From the NCBI GenBank assembly GCA_013388675.1, contig JACAEW010000288.1:1-34703 (forward strand): a DNA stretch of 34,703 nucleotides, read 5' to 3'. The notes below the pieces were generated by a model that saw only the letters and a list, made by a program, of their open reading frames with translations, was not told the origin of the DNA and did not search any database. This DNA is from Syntrophaceae bacterium (GTDB taxonomy: Bacteria; Desulfobacterota; SM23-61). This document shows, one piece after another, positions 16,715 through 24,170 of this stretch (positions are counted from its first letter, which is position 1; each line of letters opens with the position of its first letter). A program made the position numbers and the translations under genes.

Positions 16715-18478
16715 ATGGCTGAGGAAAAGAAAAGCTTGGGCGATTTTCTGGTCGAGCGCGGAATCATCCATCCCGACCAGCTAAAAAAGGCCTATCAGGA
16801 GCAAAAGCGGGGCGGAGAGAGGCTGGAGCAGACCCTCGTCCGCTTGGGATATGCGGAAGAGGCCCAGGTCCTTCAGGGTTTGGCCGATTATTTCAGCCTT
16901 CCCTTCATCGATTTGAATACCTATTCCATCGATGAAAAGGTAATCCAACTCATCCCCGAGGAGATGGCCCGGCGCCACACCCTGATGCCCCTTTTCAAAA
17001 TCGGCAATACCCTGACCGTGGCCATGGTCAATCCGCTCAATATTTTTGCCGTGGACGAGGTGCGCAATAAGACCAAATGCGACGTAGAGATCGCCATCAG
17101 CACGACGGAAAAGATCAAAAGGGCCCTCGACCAATACTACGGCTTTTCGGCCGCTTCCCTCGAGAACAACCTTCAGGAATTCGTAAGAGGGCCGAAGGCG
17201 GAATCTTCGCCCCAGACCATCGATTACCGCAAGACCTATGACCTGTCCCCGGCGGGCAAAGATTCTCTGCTTAGCCCGGCCGATGACGTTCCCGCGTCCC
17301 GCATGTTCGACATCATCATGATGCAGGCCATCCGGGACCGGGCCAGCGACATTCACCTGGAGCCGGAAGAGAGGGCCTTGCGGGTTCGTTTCCGTATCGA
17401 CGGCTTGCTGTACGAGTTTCTGACTCTTTCCAAGCAGCTCCACCCTCCCCTTCTTTCCTGCATCAAGATCTTAGCCGAGATGGACATTGCCGAGACCCGG
17501 CTTCCCCAGGACGGTAACTTCAACGTTAAAATCGATGACCGAAGCTATGAGGTCCGGGTATCCACCTTTCCCACTATCTACGGGGAAAACGGGGTTTTGA
17601 GAATCCTGGACCAGAACACGGCTCTGCGGAAGTTGGAGGACCTGGGGTTCACCGATGACATGCTGACCCGCTACAAACAACTCCTCCAGAGACCCAACGG
17701 AATTCTCCTGGTCACCGGTCCCACGGGAAGCGGGAAGACTTCCACTCTATATGCCTCCCTGAATTTAATCAATTCCGTGGAGAAGAACATCATTACCGTG
17801 GAAGACCCCGTCGAATACCGGCTGGGTCTGATCCGCCAGACCCAGGTCAATCCCAAGGCCGGCATCACCTTTGCCTCCGGGCTGAGGTCCATTCTCCGCC
17901 AGGACCCCGATGTCATCATGGTCGGGGAGATTCGCGACCTGGAAACCTCCGAAGTGGCCATCCAGGCTGCCCTGACCGGCCACCTGGTCCTGAGCACGCT
18001 GCACACCAATGACGCTCCGGAGGCCATCACCCGTCTTTTGGATATCGGGGTTCAGCCCTACCTGATCTCTTCCTCGGTCATCGGGGTATTGGCCCAGCGC
18101 CTGGTGAGGAAACTCTGTCCCGAATGCAAGAGTCCCCACCCGGTAGACCCATCGGGGGACCCGGGCTTGGTGGAAATGCTGAATCGATATTCCCCGGACT
18201 GGAAACCTCCCATCACCCTTTACCGGGGAAAAGGATGCAAGAATTGCAAGCAGTCGGGGTACTGGGGCCGGATGGGAATCTTTGAATTCTTCCAGGTCGA
18301 TGAAAGGATCAAACGCTTGATTGCCGAAAGGGCTTCCACCCAGCAGGTCCGGGATACGGCCAGGGAAAATCTCGGAATGGTTTCTTTGCGCGAGGATGGT
18401 CTTTATAAGGTTTTAAAAGGAATAACCACCCTTGAGGAGGTGAACCGAGTCGCCAGCCAGACTTCCTTCCTTGCTTAA
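16715..18478 (+). CDS. mshE: Pilus assembly ATPase, MshE/PilB/GspE family
   Basis: A 587-residue secretion ATPase. An N-terminal MshEN-like region (about 6-145) starts SLGDFLVERGIIHPDQL. The catalytic part has Walker A GPTGSGKT (335-342), the Asp box EDPVEYRL, Walker B DVIMVGEIRDLETSE and the His box TGHLVLSTLHTNDA. A tetracysteine zinc site (CPEC and CKNC) follows, as in extension ATPases. Two MshEN consensus points differ: Ser7 replaces the first Arg of RLG, and the second half has RLE (36-38) and Tyr59 instead of RLG and Gln. Cyclic-di-GMP binding is therefore uncertain. It powers pilin extraction onto the MshG platform at 6134. Confidence 0.95.
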   Translation: MAEEKKSLGDFLVERGIIHPDQLKKAYQEQKRGGERLEQTLVRLGYAEEAQVLQGLADYFSLPFIDLNTYSIDEKVIQLIPEEMARRHTLMPLFKIGNTLTVAMVNPLNIFAVDEVRNKTKCDVEIAISTTEKIKRALDQYYGFSAASLENNLQEFVRGPKAESSPQTIDYRKTYDLSPAGKDSLLSPADDVPASRMFDIIMMQAIRDRASDIHLEPEERALRVRFRIDGLLYEFLTLSKQLHPPLLSCIKILAEMDIAETRLPQDGNFNVKIDDRSYEVRVSTFPTIYGENGVLRILDQNTALRKLEDLGFTDDMLTRYKQLLQRPNGILLVTGPTGSGKTSTLYASLNLINSVEKNIITVEDPVEYRLGLIRQTQVNPKAGITFASGLRSILRQDPDVIMVGEIRDLETSEVAIQAALTGHLVLSTLHTNDAPEAITRLLDIGVQPYLISSSVIGVLAQRLVRKLCPECKSPHPVDPSGDPGLVEMLNRYSPDWKPPITLYRGKGCKNCKQSGYWGRMGIFEFFQVDERIKRLIAERASTQQVRDTARENLGMVSLREDGLYKVLKGITTLEEVNRVASQTSFLA

Positions 18479-20931
18479 GGGCGTTTCCTTTTGCGGGCGT
18501 TTAGGAAAAACCCGCAGATCGCCCCAATCGTCAAGAGGCTGATAAGCCCTCCCAGCTTAAAACTCCCGGGCTCGTAGGAAAAGCGGACTTCATACGCTCC
18601 GGCATTAAGGGGCAGGGCGCGAAAATGGTAATTTCCCCTTAAAATTCTTTTTTCCCCTTCTTCCCTGCCCGCTGAGGATTCATTCGAACCCAATGGAGTG
18701 ACTCGGGCTTTCCAGCCGGGGAAATAGCTGTCGCTTACGACCAATAGCGCATCTTCGGGCGCCTCCACGCGCAGATCGAGCCGGTTGTTGCTCTCGGAAA
18801 TAATTTCGGTGCGGGGGGACAGAAGATCTGGCCGGCCTTGGGGGGCTGAATGGGGGCGGGCGCGCTTCTCCCATTTGGGTTCTTCCTCCAGAAGGACCTC
18901 TTGATCCGGCCGAAACGCTTTATCGGAAACCGCGGAAAGGATGGCCGGCCCCTCCATCACCCGGTAATTTTTCACCAGCCAGGCCCGGGGAAAGGGGTCC
19001 CGAACCCGGTATAATTTGACCGTGCTCTGCCTCAGGAGTTCTTCCCTTGCACCCTCGAGTCCATCCAGCCGGGCATAAATCAATTCAAACCGGGGGTCAT
19101 CGAGTGAAGTCACGGAAATAACGTACTTTACCCCATACAGGTCAATCAGATTGGTGGCCGAAATCGACGGGCTTTCGGTGAAGGCTTTATACAGGTCCTC
19201 CCCCCTTTTTAACCCCAGGACTTCGATGCCCCAAAGGTTGTGAACCCGGTAGAGCATATCCATGGAAGGGAGATGCTTTTCCTTGAAAACATCGAGAAAA
19301 GGGGATTCCGCGACCAGGATGCGGGCGTCGAGGGCGGTTGTCTTTCCGGTGGCAAAAGTCCTGAAGTGCCCGGGATCGGCGGAAATGATTTCCAGAATGC
19401 GCGTTTTGCGAAAATAATCGGCGGTCAAGTCCTTACCGAAGAAGCCCATGTTTCCGAAAAGGTCGGCGGTCAGGAAAAAAACCAGGAGGACTTTTATCCA
19501 CCGTTTCCATTCCACCTCGTGCCCCACCCTCAAGATAAGGAAAAAGAGAACCAGGTAGAAGAAGAACCTTTGGGCATTGTAGAGGTTGGCCGCCGCATGA
19601 TTGTAACGCGGCGAATCGATTCCGTGTTTTACCAGGAAAGCTCCAACCTCCTTTTGCCCGAAATATAAGAACAGAAGGATCAATCCGCAGGCCAGGGCGC
19701 CCAGGCTGAGCAGGTGCTTTTTCCTGCCCATCGCTCCTTCTTTCTGCAAGGAAACCATCCGGTCAAATCCCAGGCCTGCGGTGATGGACAGGATCAGAAT
19801 GAAAATATAGAGAAATTTCACCGGGTAGCGAATGCCGTTAAAAAAAGGAACGTACTGGAATACCCAGGAGTATAGGGGATTGTGATGCCCCAGGGACAGG
19901 AAAAGGGAAAAAATCATCAAACTCAGGTAGAGTTTTCGGCCCCGGCCCAGAGCGAAGTAAATCAGACTGAGGATAAAAGGGAGCCCGCCGGTATAAAGGG
20001 TTTTGAGCCAGCATTGGGTCGTCCAATATTTGGTCATATCTAAAAAGTACCCATAGGGGTCCGGAAGAAAAAATAATAGAAAGTCCTTGGGGGCAAAACT
20101 CCAAATAGTGGCCTCTGAATAGGAAATGCCCTGCCCCCGTATGGAATGCTGATAGAGTTCAAGAAAAGGAATCAGTTGAACGGCCGAGAGGAGAATGAAA
20201 GCAGCGGTCATGACTGCGAGGGCCCTGAATCCCGACCCAGCCTTTGCCCGTAGCCCAATTTTGGGCCTTACTTGGGATGCGGGATGATCGGACAGAAACA
20301 TCATGAAACCAAGGATCCCAAAATTCCCGTAAACGATCTCCACCCCTCCGCCCAGGAAAGAAACGGTCACCCAGAAGGCAGTCACCACTTCATTTTTCCA
20401 CCCCGGCGAAGCCAGGGCCCTTCGAAAATACATCATGATCAAAGGCGTCCAAACCACGGACAGCAGGGAATTAAGCAGGGAATGGATGGAAAGGAGATAT
20501 CCCCCCAGCATGAAGGTCATCCCGGCAATAACCGCCCCCGGGAATTGAGCTTTCAAATCCCTAAGAAGGAGATAGGTGAAGAACCCGCCCAGGAAGAAGT
20601 GGAGGATAATGACGGCGTTGAAGGCTAAGTCAAAGGGCAGGAGAAAGAAAAGTCCATGAAAGGGGTAAAAAATCGCGTGCTGGGGGTTGGCGAAAAAAGG
20701 ATGGCCGGTGAATTGGTAGGGATTCCACAAGGGAAAATCCCAGTTCTTGATGCTTTCTACCCAGAAAAACCGGGGGGGGATAAAATAGGGCCCCAGGTCC
20801 CTTTCGGTTAAAAGAAACCGTCCGGTGAAAAGGTCGCAAAAAAATAGGACACAGGGGAACAAAAGGGCCAAACCAGCTCCCGCAACCCCTGATTTGGCCC
20901 GGATCGGATTCGCTTGAATGGAATGGCTCAC
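18475..20931 (-). CDS. YfhO-family GT-C-type integral membrane protein
   Basis: An 818-residue protein with a GTG start. It has about a dozen hydrophobic helices in the first 490 residues, a large soluble domain and a final helix near the C-terminus (LGGLISLLTIGAICGFFLNA) before a basic tail. An acidic motif after the first helix (LTERDLGPY, E43 and D45) and the following WNPYQFTGHPFFANPQ segment match the YfhO/GT-C glycosyltransferase plan, which uses lipid-linked sugars on the outer face of the inner membrane. It ends 4 bases into mshE on the other strand. It lies 85 bases downstream of the pilin gene in the same direction, suggesting a role in glycosylating the pilin or another surface polymer. 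The substrate is unknown. Confidence 0.82.
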   Translation of the reverse strand: MSHSIQANPIRAKSGVAGAGLALLFPCVLFFCDLFTGRFLLTERDLGPYFIPPRFFWVESIKNWDFPLWNPYQFTGHPFFANPQHAIFYPFHGLFFLLPFDLAFNAVIILHFFLGGFFTYLLLRDLKAQFPGAVIAGMTFMLGGYLLSIHSLLNSLLSVVWTPLIMMYFRRALASPGWKNEVVTAFWVTVSFLGGGVEIVYGNFGILGFMMFLSDHPASQVRPKIGLRAKAGSGFRALAVMTAAFILLSAVQLIPFLELYQHSIRGQGISYSEATIWSFAPKDFLLFFLPDPYGYFLDMTKYWTTQCWLKTLYTGGLPFILSLIYFALGRGRKLYLSLMIFSLFLSLGHHNPLYSWVFQYVPFFNGIRYPVKFLYIFILILSITAGLGFDRMVSLQKEGAMGRKKHLLSLGALACGLILLFLYFGQKEVGAFLVKHGIDSPRYNHAAANLYNAQRFFFYLVLFFLILRVGHEVEWKRWIKVLLVFFLTADLFGNMGFFGKDLTADYFRKTRILEIISADPGHFRTFATGKTTALDARILVAESPFLDVFKEKHLPSMDMLYRVHNLWGIEVLGLKRGEDLYKAFTESPSISATNLIDLYGVKYVISVTSLDDPRFELIYARLDGLEGAREELLRQSTVKLYRVRDPFPRAWLVKNYRVMEGPAILSAVSDKAFRPDQEVLLEEEPKWEKRARPHSAPQGRPDLLSPRTEIISESNNRLDLRVEAPEDALLVVSDSYFPGWKARVTPLGSNESSAGREEGEKRILRGNYHFRALPLNAGAYEVRFSYEPGSFKLGGLISLLTIGAICGFFLNARKRKRP

Positions 20932-21016
20932 ATGGACTCGTTCGGCCTTCGAAAAACCTTTATATGAAGATCGCTTCCGCCTTTTACTCAGAAATGAAAG
21001 AGGCCCATTTTATTTG

Positions 21017-21400
21017 TCACCATGTGGTCGTTGCCGCATAGATGGTCCCGTACGTGGCAGGGGTATTGGGAGTTGGGTTAAGAGTAAAGGTATAGACCCG
21101 TCCTCCCGCAGTCATGGTAAATTGAGTCGCCGAAGCAGTCCAGGAAAAGCCTTTTAACTCTCCCACATTGTTGGCAATGCTGAGCATGTTGTAGGCTCCC
21201 GCCGTGCCCCCGATGATACGTTGACCGAACATGAGGGAATTTTGACTTCTCAGGGCGCCCAAAACCCCCCTGGCTGTGCCATTGGCCGCCTCCGTGGTCA
21301 AATCGACATACCGGGGAATGGCCACCGCTGCCAAAATGCCGATAATCACGATGATCACGATCAGCTCAACTAATGTAAATCCTTTTTGATTCCCTTTCAT
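21017..21400 (-). CDS. Major type IV pilin, MshA-like
   Basis: A 127-residue prepilin starting at ATG 21400 behind a strong aaggagg site; an extension to 21430 would run through that site. The leader MKGNQKG is followed by FTLVELIVIIVIIGILAAVA with Glu at +5, then IPRYVDLTTEAANGTARGVL, close to MshA-type pilins. The C-terminal domain is small, rich in Thr, Ala and Tyr/Phe, and has no cysteines, so there is no disulfide-bounded D-region. It is the only pilin with a short leader and a strong ribosome site, which fits a highly expressed structural subunit. It is encoded opposite to the assembly cluster. Confidence 0.92.
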   Translation of the reverse strand: MKGNQKGFTLVELIVIIVIIGILAAVAIPRYVDLTTEAANGTARGVLGALRSQNSLMFGQRIIGGTAGAYNMLSIANNVGELKGFSWTASATQFTMTAGGRVYTFTLNPTPNTPATYGTIYAATTTW

Positions 21401-21473
21401 TTGTCCTCCTTTTTTGAATATTATCGCCAAAAAAAGGATATCCCTTGAATTTTGGGACCGAGAATCGCCAAAT

Positions 21474-21830
21474 TTAATGAATGATTTCCATAGAATGGCC
21501 GCAGGGATACCCGACTCGCCTTAGGTACCATCTCCCCATGACCAGTTCTCCCAGGGTGCATAGCAACCCCGCCTTTTCACCCTGGAACCCCTGTTCCATG
21601 CATTTCGGGCAGCGAGTGCGCAGCCAGCCGCGATCGAACCGGGGGTAGGTCGGCTTGAACTTACCGTTGCGTTTGACTTTGATCTTGTTTTCTTTCAGCC
21701 ACTTCTGCACGGCAGAAAGGTCGAAGTTCCACCGGGATAGAAATCGGTCCGCCGGGCACCCTTGAAGCAGCCAATCATCCACATCCCAAGGGTCAACTTT
21801 TAACTGCTTAGCGATTTCATTCCGAGTCAT
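21474..21830 (-). CDS. Small HTH protein with a C-terminal zinc-binding cluster
   Basis: A 118-residue protein. Residues 1-50 (TRNEIAKQLKVDPWDVDDWL ... FDLSAVQKWLKEN) resemble the winged HTH of terminase small subunit Nu1 and related DNA-binding proteins. A basic linker follows, then CPKC, a later Cys and CGH, which could bind one zinc. No phage genes are near. It is 73 bases upstream of the pilin gene on the same strand and might regulate it or simply be a neighbour. Function unknown. Confidence 0.6.
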   Translation of the reverse strand: MTRNEIAKQLKVDPWDVDDWLLQGCPADRFLSRWNFDLSAVQKWLKENKIKVKRNGKFKPTYPRFDRGWLRTRCPKCMEQGFQGEKAGLLCTLGELVMGRWYLRRVGYPCGHSMEIIH

Positions 21831-22414
21831 CTCTCGATTTACCCCCTCCCAGAGACCAAGGAATATGAAAACCTGCTATAAGCGAATACCATGCCGGTTA
21901 TTTTCCGTTCCCAAGATTGAATCCAATTCCCGTTGAATTATCGGCCTTCGGTCAACAGGAATATCCTTTCTCTTCCATGGATTTCCTAACCTCCCGTCCG
22001 TTTTTTGGCTTTTCTCAGCGAAGCAAAACCTGAAGGGACTTTCAATTTTGTTCCCATTAGGATACGATAAATAAATAATATCATAGATTTACCCGTTATT
22101 GCCGGATCCCGATTCTTCAGACTTCGATATCCATCCAAGGCGGGCAGTAAGGATTTTTCCATAAATATTGCAAACCTCGCGCCAAAAAAATAGGTTTTTG
22201 CTCTACCTTCTACGGCAATGCCGAAACTTTCCCTTATTGAAGGGGACCCTGCCCATCTTTTAACTTGCAAAAAGGGCATAGTTTGGAAAAGGACCTTCGC
22301 ATAAAAATGTTGATATTCTCGCCTAAACATGGAATAAAAATGGGTAGGCTTTGGTTTTTATAAGCCTTAGATGGGGAGGAAAGAATCCCGAAGCCGGGAA
22401 AAGGAGGTGTGTCC
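21831..22414. other. Gene-poor, AT-richer intergenic region
   Basis: 584 bases with no supported gene. Base composition is visibly more AT-rich than the flanking clusters. A TTGATA (22310-22315) and AATAAA (22333-22338) pair with 17-base spacing could be a promoter for the small gene at 22415. I see no tRNA, array or insertion sequence in it. Confidence 0.55.
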
Positions 22415-22555
22415 GTGGTAAAAAAGGCCAAGGATAAACCAAAAGCGCGGAAACAGACTCGCGGCGAGGAAGAGCTGGAATGGGAAAGGCTCCATGAGGA
22501 GGAACCGCAGGAAGAAAGAAGGCACCGGGAGGAGGAGCGGGAAGAGAGAGATTGA
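22415..22555 (+). CDS. 46-residue highly charged protein
   Basis: A GTG start is placed six bases after a perfect aaggaggt ribosome site (22401-22408). The product begins MVKKAKDKPKARKQTR and continues into a Glu/Arg-rich helix ending REEEREERD. About half the residues are Glu, Arg or Lys, so it should form one charged helix. I recognise no family. The strong ribosome site is the main support; charge-rich short frames can arise by chance in purine-rich DNA. Confidence 0.5.
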   Translation: MVKKAKDKPKARKQTRGEEELEWERLHEEEPQEERRHREEEREERD

Positions 22556-22574
22556 TCGGATGATTGAAGAGCCG

Positions 22575-22748
22575 TTAAGTCCGAAAGAAATGCCCCAGGA
22601 CACCGCTTCGCATCGGAAATAATCTGCCTTTTTCGGAAAATTTGTGTCTGCACCGGGGGCATAGTCTATCCGCGTAAAGCCCCAAAAAACCTTGACCGCA
22701 TTCAGGACAAACCCTGTAAACCAACCCCTTTTCCTCTTTAAAAGGCAT
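22575..22748 (-). CDS. 57-residue zinc-ribbon protein
   Basis: It starts at ATG 22748 preceded by ggaggtgaag. Two pairs, CPECGQGF (residues 14-21) and CPRCRHKF (30-37), make a clear zinc ribbon. The same frame stays open upstream to 23018, but that extension has no coding character, and the strong ribosome site lies directly before 22748. The function is unknown. Confidence 0.65.
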   Translation of the reverse strand: MPFKEEKGLVYRVCPECGQGFLGLYADRLCPRCRHKFSEKGRLFPMRSGVLGHFFRT

Positions 22749-22750
22749 CT

Positions 22751-22861
22751 TCACCTCCACCACTCGAGCCAAAGCGCAAGGCCCATGCCGAGAAACAACC
22801 CCCACGCAAACCTTAAAAATATTCTTGCGCGAATTATTGATCCTAGCCTTGGCCAACGCAA
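22751..22861 (-). CDS. Possible 36-residue single-pass membrane peptide
   Basis: A TTG start at 22861 with ggggac upstream opens a frame reading MRWPRLGSIIRARIFLRFAW and then GLFLGMGLALWLEWWR. It has a basic N-terminus and one hydrophobic helix with tryptophans at its end. Its stop is two bases before the zinc-ribbon start, which would suit translational coupling. The frame is short, so the call is tentative. Confidence 0.25.
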   Translation of the reverse strand: MRWPRLGSIIRARIFLRFAWGLFLGMGLALWLEWWR

Positions 22862-23263
22862 AGAACTTGTCCCCTGAGAATGAAGGTCTATGGGAACATG
22901 GAATCCACTCGCTTTGGTCATTTTCGTTGTCCCTCCCAGGGGCATTAATACATCTGGGTCTTCGGCCCTCGCCCTCGTCCGCCAACCATTTTGGGTGCTT
23001 TGGCCTTTTTCGTTTCATGGGTCAGTAAGCGAAAAAAGTGCCAGGGAAAAAGCAAGGAGTTTTTTCCCCTTTCAACAATAAATTAAAATAGTTTGGCAAT
23101 ACTTCCAGCAACCATCTTGGCTTCCAACCGAAAATCTCATGATCCCTTGCTATGGAGCCTATTCCACTTTACAAGGCGCCTCTGCCATATTGAAAGAGAC
23201 CAATAGCATTTTTTTCTCGGTGTCATATTGTCCAGGGAACAAAAGGTCTCCACATTCCTTTCT
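22862..23263. other. Intergenic region without a supported gene
   Basis: About 400 bases, AT-rich in its right half, with several poly-T/poly-A runs. Open frames here lack ribosome sites and recognisable protein character. It may include promoter sequence for the minus-strand small genes. Confidence 0.5.
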
Positions 23264-23773
23264 TTATTTCCTGTCGCGTCCTCTTTTTTTTCCCTTCTCC
23301 AAAAGGGTCTGCCTTAGAATGGGAAGGACGGCTTTGTCCTTCTCCGAACCCAACTTTTCCTTCACTTCGATCAGCTTTTCAAGGGTTAGAACACGGAGCC
23401 GCATTTTTTCGATTTCAATTTCATCGGATTGTTCTAGGAGATTCGGATAGCCCTCGCCGGCTCCTATCGTGCCGAGAAGGTCGAGGGGCCCAAAACGGGT
23501 CATGAGAAGATGATGACCGGGAGAAGACAGGTCATCCAGTTTCGGTTTCAGCCGTTGGCTTTGTCGGCCCCGATAGTAGGCCTCCAGTTTTTTCAACGCA
23601 GGCAATAACCGCGCCAGGTTCTCTTCGGCCCGGGAATGGACGATATCCAGGTCAAAGGTGGTGACCGGAGCTCCGTGAAGGACCCCGCATACACCGCCTA
23701 CGATGATAAAATCCACTTTGTATTTGGAAAAGATTTCCAGAATGGAATAAAAATCAGGTGTTGGAGCATGCAC
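23264..23773 (-). CDS. Nucleotidyltransferase-fold protein (AbiEii/MNT-like)
   Basis: A 169-residue protein with the minimal Pol-beta-type nucleotidyltransferase signature: FIIVGGVCGVLHG (GG at 26-27), then VTTFDLDIV with the metal-binding D41 and D43. A helical C-terminal part (LRVLTLEKLIEVKEKL) contains the conserved lysine region seen in AbiEii-type toxins, and the tail is very basic. Such proteins transfer nucleotides to RNA or protein and often act in toxin-antitoxin or defence modules. The preceding small gene overlaps it by 20 bases. The target is unknown. Confidence 0.82.
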   Translation of the reverse strand: MHAPTPDFYSILEIFSKYKVDFIIVGGVCGVLHGAPVTTFDLDIVHSRAEENLARLLPALKKLEAYYRGRQSQRLKPKLDDLSSPGHHLLMTRFGPLDLLGTIGAGEGYPNLLEQSDEIEIEKMRLRVLTLEKLIEVKEKLGSEKDKAVLPILRQTLLEKGKKRGRDRK

Positions 23774-23945
23774 CTTTCAACCTCAGAATCGACCCGATGG
23801 TTTGCTGCAAAACCCGTAATCGTTCAGCAGGGCTTAAGGAAAGCATCCACCGGATGAGGGTCACGTCGACGCCGCTTTCGCTGTAAAGCCCTTCGTGTGG
23901 GGGCGAAGACCTTTTTCGATTCGGCAAAACCCGGCTCTCTTTCAT
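23754..23945 (-). CDS. Small partner protein of the nucleotidyltransferase
   Basis: A 63-residue protein starting at ATG 23945 after gaggcgac. Its core, GVDVTLIRWMLSLSPAERLR followed by VLQQTIGSILRL, is a pattern I associate with small proteins placed directly before such nucleotidyltransferases. It overlaps the downstream start by 20 bases, so the pair is co-translated. It may be the antitoxin or a substrate-binding subunit; this is inference. Confidence 0.6.
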   Translation of the reverse strand: MKESRVLPNRKRSSPPHEGLYSESGVDVTLIRWMLSLSPAERLRVLQQTIGSILRLKGACSNT

Positions 23946-24124
23946 GTCGCCTCTGCCATTCGAGGAGAGGTTGTTCATTGGTTGGGATTGAATAAATGCT
24001 ACAGAAAGGGGCTTGAAAGATCCATCGAAAAAAGGAACTTTTTTCGGAATCATTCCAAAGCAATAGGGCGTATGGGGAAATTATTTAGGGTGTCCCCCTT
24101 ACCACACAGATCTATTTAGCCTGC

Positions 24125-24157
24125 GGCGGACGCCGGGCAACCAGCGTCCCTACCGCC
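24125..24157. repeat. Imperfect palindromic element
   Basis: GGCGGACGC (24125-24133) and GCGTCC-cta-CCGCC (24144-24157) form nested inverted arms around a 10-base loop. It sits in the 3' intergenic region after the NYN gene (minus strand), which is the usual place for REP-like dispersed elements. Only one copy is present here. Confidence 0.4.
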
Positions 24158-24170
24158 CCCCTTACCCCTG

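Noticed and set aside
21986-22330. 114-residue minus-strand frame
   Set aside because: No ribosome site, no family resemblance, AT-rich non-coding surroundings.
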